From positions 62,001 to 126,000 of the forward strand of contig CAVSGS010000016.1 in the NCBI GenBank assembly GCA_963727545.1: 64,000 nucleotides of DNA, read 5' to 3'. The notes beneath the pieces were generated by a model, which saw nothing but the letters and a program-made list of their open reading frames with translations, was not told the DNA's origin and made no database searches. Shown here piece after piece: positions 57,440 through 64,000 of this stretch; the stretch's first letter is position 1; each line of letters begins with the position of its first letter. Origin of the DNA: Flexifilum sp963727545. Its GTDB lineage: Bacteria > Chloroflexota > Anaerolineae > Aggregatilineales > Phototrophicaceae. Made by a program: the position numbers and the translations under genes.

Positions 57440-58775
57440 CCCAGACGTAGGCGATCACGTTGGCGAGCACCAACAGGAGGAAGATGATCGTCAGTGTCCG
57501 CAGCAGGCGCGGCGTGATCCAGCTTGGCTGTCCGCGACGTGGTGCGGGCTGATCTGTCGTGGTCTCCGGCTGTCCCATTTGGCGCACCGGCTGACGCACG
57601 ACGATCGGCGGCGCGGGCGCGCGGGAGAGATTGACGCCCAAGCGGGCATTTTCGAGCAGCCACGACTGCATCAGGTCGGCACTGAGGGCGATACCGGTCG
57701 GCGTCGGCTGAAGAATCTCGCGATATTCGAGGCTGCGCAGCGTCGCGTTGATGGCGGTGAGGTCGAGCGGAAAATCGGTATCGACCAGCCACGTTTGCAG
57801 CGCCGCCGCGTCGATGCGTCCCAGCGGATCGTCGTAGAGCCGTCCGCTGATGGCGGTCAGCACGGTGCGCTCGTTGGCGGTCAGCCGCTCCCAACGGTCG
57901 CGGTAGTCCGCCTCGTTGTAGAGATAGACCGACGACGTGATCGCTTTAACGTCTTCCAAGGTGAAAACGTTCAGTTCCGGAGTCGCTTCCCACCGTTTGA
58001 AAAACTGGTAGCCGAAGTGCTGGACCAAGCCCGGCGCGCCGCCGACCGTCCGCTGAACCGCCAGTGTGCATTCGTCGGGGACGGCGTAGAGTCCCTGCAC
58101 CGGTGCTTGTAACAGCCATTTGGTCTCGTCCGGTGCGAGGTTGCTCAGGCGGATCACGTCGGCGGGGACGACCAGCGGCGCGAGGTCGTCGAGATCGTCC
58201 TCGAACTCCGCCGAGATCGTCGCGGTGAAGTAGATCGGCGTCAGTTTTTTGGTCAAGCTGAGCAGGTAGGCGAAGGTGTCTTCGGGCAAGCGACCCTCGC
58301 GCACCGCCAACAGCAGACAATCGACATCGTCGAGCTGGATCAGCAGCTTGCGACGCACCGCGCCGAGAATCTGCGGCAGGAACGTGACTTCGAGCCAGTG
58401 GCGCATGTCGTCGCCGGGGGCGTCGAGCTGCGAGAGGCGGCTGACGGTGTAGCCCTGCCGGACGAGTTCGGCGGTGATAGTCTGCGCCAGCGCCAGCAGC
58501 CACACGCTCTCCTTCTCCAGCGCGATCTGGCGCAGGGGGATGCGGACGCCGAGGGTCGTCTCTTTGAAGACAGTGGCGGCATTTTGCAGGAGTGCGGTTT
58601 TGCCGATGTGTCGCCGACCGACGAACAGGATCGCGTTGGTGGATACCGGGTCAAACAGGCGCGCGTACAGTCGGGCGAAAGCATCCTGTCGCCCGGCAAA
58701 GGGTGCGGCTGCCGCCGTTTGATCGTCGCCATAACCGGCGTGGTAGGGATTCACCGTATTTATCATAATATTCAA
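57345..58775 (-). CDS. P-loop (STAND-like) ATPase with C-terminal membrane anchor
   Basis: 476 residues. Begins with a FAGRQDAFARLYARL box that precedes the Walker A of many STAND/AAA ATPases, then FVGRRHIGKTALLQ, Walker B LLIQLDDVDCLLL and FTATISAEFEDDL as sensor 1. A winged-helix-like region follows (LTANERTVLTAISGRLYDD, LRSLEYREILQPTPTGI). A Pro/Arg linker and one transmembrane helix near 430-455 (LRTLTIIFLLLVLANVIAYV) come before a short outside tail. It is probably a nucleotide-dependent switch at the membrane. Effector unknown. Divergent from the small kinase-like gene. Confidence 0.8.
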   Translation of the reverse strand: MNIMINTVNPYHAGYGDDQTAAAAPFAGRQDAFARLYARLFDPVSTNAILFVGRRHIGKTALLQNAATVFKETTLGVRIPLRQIALEKESVWLLALAQTITAELVRQGYTVSRLSQLDAPGDDMRHWLEVTFLPQILGAVRRKLLIQLDDVDCLLLAVREGRLPEDTFAYLLSLTKKLTPIYFTATISAEFEDDLDDLAPLVVPADVIRLSNLAPDETKWLLQAPVQGLYAVPDECTLAVQRTVGGAPGLVQHFGYQFFKRWEATPELNVFTLEDVKAITSSVYLYNEADYRDRWERLTANERTVLTAISGRLYDDPLGRIDAAALQTWLVDTDFPLDLTAINATLRSLEYREILQPTPTGIALSADLMQSWLLENARLGVNLSRAPAPPIVVRQPVRQMGQPETTTDQPAPRRGQPSWITPRLLRTLTIIFLLLVLANVIAYVWVNGETPAASNAPASAAPTVSLATAPPITIQP

Positions 58776-58862
58776 TTATACATGGTTCGTCTCGCACTCG
58801 CTCCGTCTTTCACGTATAATTCGACACGATTTTTGCGAAGTCATCACAAAGGTTTGAAATCT

Positions 58863-59441
58863 GTGGAAAGCACGATCAAGACTGCGCCACGCGCGCTCGC
58901 GTTGGTGGGGATGCCGGGCGCTGGAAAATCGCTGTGCGCGCGACATTTGGAGGCGAAGGGCTACTTTCAGTTTCGCTTCGGCAGCATCGTCGTCGATGAA
59001 GTGGCGCGGCGGGGCTGGGTGCTGACGCCGGAGCACGAGCGGATTGTCCGTGAAGAATTTCGCGCCAACGAAGGCATGGATGCCATCGCCAAGCGCGCGC
59101 TGCCGATCCTGAAGGGGGCGCTGGAACGGCAGAACTGCATCATCATCGACGGCTTGTACAGTTGGAGCGAATACAAAACGCTCCAGAGTGACCTCGACGG
59201 CGACTTGTTCGTGGTCGCCATCGTCAGCGAGCGGGGGCTGCGCTATGCCCGGCTCGCCGACCGCCCGGAACGTCCGCTGACGGCGGAAGAAGCGCAGCGC
59301 CGTGATTATCAGGAAATCGAGAAGCTCGAAAAAGGCGGACCGATCGCGCTGGCGGATTTCACGCTGCTGAACAACGGCACGCCGGACGTGCTGCTCTCGG
59401 CGCTCGACGAGTTGGTCGCGCGGCTGGATTTCACGCCGTAA
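58863..59441 (+). CDS. P-loop nucleotide kinase-like protein
   Basis: 192 residues from a GTG at 58863 (MESTIKTAPRALALVGMPGA). Walker A GMPGAGKSLCARHLEAKG, then helical FRANEGMDAIAKRALPIL, Walker B-like IIIDGLYSWSEY, and an Arg-rich lid RYARLADRPERPLTAEEAQR. The plan matches dephospho-CoA kinase and related nucleoside or deoxynucleotide kinases. DRPERPLTAEEAQRRDYQEI is typical of an AAA_18-like group with unproven substrate. A possible -10 (TATAAT, about 58814-58819) lies between the divergent genes. Confidence 0.8.
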   Translation: MESTIKTAPRALALVGMPGAGKSLCARHLEAKGYFQFRFGSIVVDEVARRGWVLTPEHERIVREEFRANEGMDAIAKRALPILKGALERQNCIIIDGLYSWSEYKTLQSDLDGDLFVVAIVSERGLRYARLADRPERPLTAEEAQRRDYQEIEKLEKGGPIALADFTLLNNGTPDVLLSALDELVARLDFTP

Positions 59442-59545
59442 AGCGGAAAGCTTCAACGCCCAAAACCGAAAATTCGGATCGACGCTGCTTTGCTCTCCGC
59501 TGCTTAGCTGCTGCTGACATACCGTAATTTCCTATACGATCTAAA

Positions 59546-59575
59546 TTGACAAGAGGCGGTTACGCTTTCTATACT
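59546..59575 (+). promoter_or_regulatory. Sigma-70-type promoter
   Basis: TTGACA (59546-59551), 18 bases, TATACT (59570-59575), 33 bases before the TTG start, with GGAG at 59596-59599 as ribosome-binding site. Confidence 0.65.
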
Positions 59576-59607
59576 CCAAGAGATAGATAACCACCGGAGC
59601 AAAGACC

Positions 59608-62600
59608 TTGCGGCGTCTCTTTCTGATCGTCTTGTTGGCTTTAGGTGTGGTGAGCGGGCGGCTACAAACCTTGTCGGCGCAGTCAAGCAGCGCGCCGCAG
59701 CCCGGCGATCCACCCGTGCTGGCGCAGATCAGCGTTTTCCCCACCGACGCCGCCGGCATCGTGACCGTCAACGGGGACGAAGGCTCGGTTTTCCCCAGCG
59801 CGACCGTCTACGTTCGCAACCTCTACACCGGCGAGACCGTCGCGGCGCGGGCGAGTACGACCGGCAAGTTTAGCGTTCAGTTGTACGGACCCGGCAACAC
59901 ACCCTTCTGGATCAGCCCAACCACTGCCCTTGCACCGGAAGACTTGTCCGGTATGACCGGATCGCTGCCGGGTGGACCGGGCGTGATCTTCTACGGCGGG
60001 ACGCCGACTACCGAGCAGTTCACCGTCGCCGGGCAGTTCATGACTCCCGAAGGTGATCAGGCGACTTGGACGGCAACCGGACGGACGGATGCGCTGGACG
60101 TGACGGCGGGTCGTGCGTGGCAGGTGCAGCTTGACATTACCCTGCAAGCGGAACTGCCGGAAGCCGCCGCGATCATCGGGACGGTCGGCTTGCAGCCAAT
60201 CGCCCGGAGCGTGGGCGGCGATGTAGTCGCCGTCGGCGGAGCGGGCAGCAACAACGGCTGGTCGAGCATCCTCACGCCCAGCGGAATGCCAATCGACAAC
60301 CTGAACAGCAGCGTGACGCTCGGCGAAGTGACCGCGCGTCCGTCAGACTTGGTGCACGAGTCGGGGCTGACGCGCTTCGTGCTCGACTTTTCGGTGATGC
60401 TGCCGCGCGATCTGCCGCGCGGGTTATACGTCCCGACTTTTACCGGCGCGACGCGCCTTGAAGGGGAGCCGGTCGCGTGGAAAGCCGACGCGCTGACGCG
60501 GCTGCCGCTGGTGCTCAGCGTGGATGGTGTGCACGAGGCGCGCCTACCGCTGGCGCTGTTCTACGACAATCCGAGCGATGGCAGCCGGGGTGTAATGCCT
60601 GACGCAGATCAAGGCAGCTTCGCGCTCTCGAATCGAGTGCGCTTCAACAGCCCGACCTACATTTTGCCGCCGGTCGATGCGACGACGGGCGAGTCGATTA
60701 CCTATTCGCTTGAACCCTATGTGCTCGACGAACTGCTCAATCGCTACGACGAGACCAACGCCCCGCTGATCCCGTTTGCGCTGCCCGGTGGATCGCTGCA
60801 AGTGAGTGTGGTCAAGCCGGACGGCACGACCACCAATTACGGCAGCCAACGGTTGACACAAAGCCTCGTCTCGACGGCGGCGCAGGACGAGCGCGTGCAG
60901 TTCGGCACCGAGTCGCCGGTGGACGTTTATCACCTGACAACCGGCGATCCACGTCTGCAAGCGTACACCTTCGACCAGTACGGCGAATACCGGATCGCGG
61001 TCAGCGGCAGTCTGAACGACGTCTGGGGCAATCGCTACAGCGGTGGGGGCAGCTATAGCGTCCTCGTCGCCGAGCCGCTTGACCTGACGCCGGGGGTGAT
61101 GGCGGGCACGCCGTTCGAGGTCGGCAATGCGATCAATCTGGGGCTGCACCTCGCGCCGGGCGTCCCGGCTCAGGTGACGGTGACCGTGCGGATTTATCCG
61201 CTGGACGGTGGCGACCCGATCGAGCGCGTGGTCGAGGGCGACGCGAATGCCAACGGCTATTTCCAGCCCGATGAAACGCCGCTGATCGCTTCGACGCCGG
61301 GCGAATACGTGATCGATTATCAAGCACGCTACGAAGGCTCCGACGGTCGCTGGTGGGCGGCGAGCCTGCGGTCAGCGGGCGTGATCGCGGCACGCGAGCC
61401 GTCGATTATTGCGCACGGCGAGCGCGGCGTCCCGGCGATGACCGGCGACCCGCATCTGGCGTGGTTCGACCTGCGCCAGTACGCGCGGATCACCGGCACG
61501 ACGGCGGTGCAGACGCAGTTGAATTACCCCTATCACAGCGGCGACGTGGCGTGGATCGGCGACGGCACCGCTGGCGGCATGACGCCGGAACTGACGATCC
61601 AAGACGGCACCGGAGTCTACGCCGATGCGCTGGTCAAGGCGCTGCCGGGTTACGTTGGCGAAGCCGGGCGGACGCTGCGCGCGCTGGCGGCACAAGCGGA
61701 ACTGCCGCTGGTGCTGGTCAGCGATGCGGGGACGGCGGGGTTGTATCCCGACCAGCTTCAAAGCGAAAGCTACGGTTACGTCAGCGCGGTGCGCCCGAAC
61801 GTCAGCGTGCGCCAGTTCGTCGCCGATGGTGGCGACAGCGGCTTAGCGCTCGACTGGAATGAGGACGATCCGCTCAATCAGCAGATTGGCGCGGGCGCGA
61901 CCGGCGATCTACCCGACGATTTCATCTTCCTCTTCGGCGGCGCGGTGCTGCGCGTCAATACCGACGAGGGGCAGCTCAGCGACACGGCGATCTACGGATC
62001 GCTGGCGGTGGTGACCGCCGACGACGAAATGCCGCGCGTCTATCCACCGGGACGAGGTACGTCCGGCGGGGCAGCGGGCGGTCCACTGCTGACCTACAAC
62101 GGCGATCCGGTCGATGCGTTCGTCAACCTGACGGCGCTGCAGCCGGGCGATGTGCTCCAATTGGGCGATACCGTCGCTATGGCGGGGCAAGTCGCTCCGG
62201 CGCTCCCGGCGGCGATCACGATGACGCTGACCTCCCCGAGCGGGCAGGTCTACAGCTTCGCCGACCGCGCGAATAAGATCGGCTACTTCTACAATCCCGA
62301 CGACCGCATGACCGTCGGCGAAGCGGGTATCTGGACGGTCGACGTGCAGGTGACGCTCGACAGCGCGACTTCGGCGGGCGAAGCGACCCCGCCGCTGGTC
62401 ACCGGGAGCGTGCTCGGCGCGACCGACGGGCGTTTCTTGATCTACGTGCTGCCGCTCGGCTCCCAGCCACTGGATTGGAATCCGCGCCTGACCGACGTGA
62501 GCATCCCGGCGGTTTCGCCCTACAATTTCAGCTTCACGCTGCCGGAAGACTGGACGAACATTCGCGCCTTTTACACCTTGAGCACGCCGGGCATGATCAT

Positions 62601-62832
62601 CGAGCAGGACGAAATTCGGGTTTTCGGGCGCAGCATCAGTTACCAGTACAGTCCGGTGCTGATCAACCGCGCGCATCCCAATCTCGAAAGCGAAAGCCAC
62701 CTGAGCGGTTCGGCGGTGACCGACGTGCGCACTCTGACCTTTGCCGTGATCGGGACGGACGCGAACGGCGTGCTGCGTATGCAGAGCCGCAGCTTTACCC
62801 TGATGTACGGTCGCTTGATCACGATGGACTAG
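59608..62832 (+). CDS. Large secreted multidomain beta protein
   Basis: 1074 residues, TTG start with GGAG upstream and a good promoter. The signal peptide is RRLFLIVLLALGVVSG followed by cleavage near SAQS. A carboxypeptidase-regulatory-like segment follows (SATVYVRNLYTGETVAARAS). Repeated beta-sandwich units come after it, with an EF-hand/dockerin-like loop DANANGYFQPDE at 545-556. The C-terminal part includes DVLQLGDTVAMAGQVAPALP and a last strand-rich domain. There is no transmembrane tail and no catalytic motif. It probably sits outside the cell as a structural or binding protein. The next gene starts three bases after its stop. Confidence 0.82.
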   Translation: MRRLFLIVLLALGVVSGRLQTLSAQSSSAPQPGDPPVLAQISVFPTDAAGIVTVNGDEGSVFPSATVYVRNLYTGETVAARASTTGKFSVQLYGPGNTPFWISPTTALAPEDLSGMTGSLPGGPGVIFYGGTPTTEQFTVAGQFMTPEGDQATWTATGRTDALDVTAGRAWQVQLDITLQAELPEAAAIIGTVGLQPIARSVGGDVVAVGGAGSNNGWSSILTPSGMPIDNLNSSVTLGEVTARPSDLVHESGLTRFVLDFSVMLPRDLPRGLYVPTFTGATRLEGEPVAWKADALTRLPLVLSVDGVHEARLPLALFYDNPSDGSRGVMPDADQGSFALSNRVRFNSPTYILPPVDATTGESITYSLEPYVLDELLNRYDETNAPLIPFALPGGSLQVSVVKPDGTTTNYGSQRLTQSLVSTAAQDERVQFGTESPVDVYHLTTGDPRLQAYTFDQYGEYRIAVSGSLNDVWGNRYSGGGSYSVLVAEPLDLTPGVMAGTPFEVGNAINLGLHLAPGVPAQVTVTVRIYPLDGGDPIERVVEGDANANGYFQPDETPLIASTPGEYVIDYQARYEGSDGRWWAASLRSAGVIAAREPSIIAHGERGVPAMTGDPHLAWFDLRQYARITGTTAVQTQLNYPYHSGDVAWIGDGTAGGMTPELTIQDGTGVYADALVKALPGYVGEAGRTLRALAAQAELPLVLVSDAGTAGLYPDQLQSESYGYVSAVRPNVSVRQFVADGGDSGLALDWNEDDPLNQQIGAGATGDLPDDFIFLFGGAVLRVNTDEGQLSDTAIYGSLAVVTADDEMPRVYPPGRGTSGGAAGGPLLTYNGDPVDAFVNLTALQPGDVLQLGDTVAMAGQVAPALPAAITMTLTSPSGQVYSFADRANKIGYFYNPDDRMTVGEAGIWTVDVQVTLDSATSAGEATPPLVTGSVLGATDGRFLIYVLPLGSQPLDWNPRLTDVSIPAVSPYNFSFTLPEDWTNIRAFYTLSTPGMIIEQDEIRVFGRSISYQYSPVLINRAHPNLESESHLSGSAVTDVRTLTFAVIGTDANGVLRMQSRSFTLMYGRLITMD

Positions 62833-62835
62833 CGA

Positions 62836-64000
62836 ATGCCGCGCAGAGACTCGACTTCAGTTGTGACCCGACGCTCGACCGCTCCCCAACAGCAAAAAGG
62901 GGAGCCGGTGGCAGCGCGCTTCCCGCTCGTCGCCCGGCTGCGGCGGCTGCGAACGAGCCTGCTGATCGCGGGGGTGGGCGTGCTGGTGGCGATTGGCTTG
63001 CTACCGGCAGCGCAGCCGTCTGCGGCGCAAACCGCGCTGCCGACGCCGACACCGCTGCCGATCTTCGCGCTGCCGGACGCGCGCTTGAACCGCGCCTATT
63101 CCAGCAACACGATCGCGCTGGCGGGCGATGGGCGGACGCTGGTCGCTGCCAACATGATCAACAACTCGATGACGATCCTGATCCCGCAGTTCGACCGGGT
63201 GATCGCCGAGGTGCCGGTCGGCAAGGACCCGCGCTCGGTAGCGATCACGCCCGATGGGACGCGCGCGCTGGTCGCCAATCACGGCGACGGCACGCTCTCG
63301 GTGGTCAACGTGAACTCTCACGAAGTCGTCGCCACCATCGCTCTGGGCGGCGTGATGCCCTATGCCGTCGTCGCCAACAGCGACCAGACGGCTTACGTCT
63401 CGCTGGAGGGCAGCGATCAAGTGGCAGTGGTCGACCTCGCCGATGGGCAGGTCAGCGCGAGGATCGACGTGCCCGACTCGCCCGCCGGGTTGACGCTGTG
63501 GGGCGATTTCCTCTACGTGACTCACTTCTGGAGTGGGGACCTCAGCCTTGTCTATCTGCCGCAGCGCCGCGTCGTCCAGACGGTGAGTACCGGCGAGGAT
63601 ACGGCATTGTTCCAGAACTTCGAACCGGACATCACGCGCGGAGTCGCCTATCTGCCGCAAACGCGGCTGAATGCCGATAACACCGCGCTGACCTTCGACA
63701 CGACCGCTTTTCCGGTCGTCAACGTGGTCAATCTGCGTGACCTCACTGTGCAGCGCAACAACCGGATCGGCTTGGCGACGGCGGATCGTCCGGTCAACAT
63801 GCCGTTCGCCGTCGCGCTCGATCGCTTCGCCCAGCGGCTCTACGTCGCCAACGCGGGCAGCGACAGCATCAGCGTGATCGACCTGAACACCGGTTTCGCG
63901 CGGGGCAACATTGCCGTCGGCGCGAATCCGCGCGGCATCCTGCTCAACGGCGACAACACCGTCCTGTACGTCCACAGCGAGCTAGACGGTACGATCACGA
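62836..64000 (+). CDS. YVTN-type beta-propeller protein, 3' end outside window
   Basis: 388 codons are visible and the frame is open at the right edge. N-terminal 40 residues are basic, followed by a signal/anchor helix (SLLIAGVGVLVAIGLLP) and a Thr/Pro stretch. The propeller begins near NTIALAGDGRTLVAANMINN. Repeats carry the YVTN pattern: RSVAITPDGTRALVANHGDG, VVANSDQTAYVSLEGSD and FAQRLYVANAGSDSISVIDL. Such propellers are exported scaffolds or ligand-binding surfaces. It is coupled to the large secreted protein upstream with a three-base gap, so the two probably form a surface pair. Confidence 0.85.
   Translation, partial: MPRRDSTSVVTRRSTAPQQQKGEPVAARFPLVARLRRLRTSLLIAGVGVLVAIGLLPAAQPSAAQTALPTPTPLPIFALPDARLNRAYSSNTIALAGDGRTLVAANMINNSMTILIPQFDRVIAEVPVGKDPRSVAITPDGTRALVANHGDGTLSVVNVNSHEVVATIALGGVMPYAVVANSDQTAYVSLEGSDQVAVVDLADGQVSARIDVPDSPAGLTLWGDFLYVTHFWSGDLSLVYLPQRRVVQTVSTGEDTALFQNFEPDITRGVAYLPQTRLNADNTALTFDTTAFPVVNVVNLRDLTVQRNNRIGLATADRPVNMPFAVALDRFAQRLYVANAGSDSISVIDLNTGFARGNIAVGANPRGILLNGDNTVLYVHSELDGTIT

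Overview
The window is a high-GC bacterial chromosome segment that most resembles the Chloroflexota, probably an Anaerolineae-like lineage. The inference rests on the 16S sequence style and on the gene mix: membrane Ser/Thr kinases, secreted beta-propellers, LysM and lamin-tail proteins, few dedicated envelope genes, and frequent TTG and GTG starts. It was not tested by alignment. There is one complete rRNA operon (16S-23S-5S, about 39.5-44.9 kb) and one CAU tRNA. No phage, insertion sequence or CRISPR array was recognised. The intergenic spaces are unusually full of short palindromic repeat families.

Layout. 0-5 kb: surface and secreted proteins, including a partial Ig-like lipoprotein, a trypsin-like protease beside a free-standing copy of its N-terminal domain, and an RTX-type anchored protein. 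5-12 kb: the tRNA, a DUF1232 protein, a DsbA-like oxidoreductase, rsgA, a receptor kinase with EF-hand-like loops, and a WD40 lipoprotein. 12-21 kb: def, a cNMP-binding membrane protein, a MarR regulator, an isocitrate/isopropylmalate dehydrogenase-family enzyme, rsmG, a ketopantoate reductase and an AlkA-like glycosylase. 21-30 kb: a CHASE4 histidine kinase, a hexapeptide acyltransferase with a DegT aminotransferase, a three-gene toxin-antitoxin-like cluster, a GIY-YIG protein and a PatB-type lyase. 30-39 kb: a class A penicillin-binding protein, a GC-poor stretch without genes, a LysM/lamin-tail protein, tatA, and the dnaX-ybaB-recR operon. 39-45 kb: the rRNA operon, with a second promoter and boxB/boxA-like signals in the 16S-23S spacer. 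45-55.5 kb: an EamA transporter, a lipase, and a compact five-gene minus-strand operon (ClpC-type unfoldase, toxin-like protein, immunity-like protein, giant kinase-TPR protein, FHA protein). 55.5-64 kb: another receptor kinase, a membrane P-loop ATPase, a small P-loop kinase, a 1074-residue secreted protein and a partial YVTN propeller.

Three themes recur. The first is signalling through phosphorylation: three Ser/Thr kinases, one FHA reader and one histidine kinase. The second is extracytoplasmic proteins with calcium-type loops. The third is interspersed repeats, of which one family has MITE-like terminal inverted repeats.

A caveat on quality: at least nine genes or gene parts are interrupted by frameshifts, each of which is repaired by removing one base. 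These are most simply explained as insertion errors in the assembly, and the affected genes are annotated here across the break.
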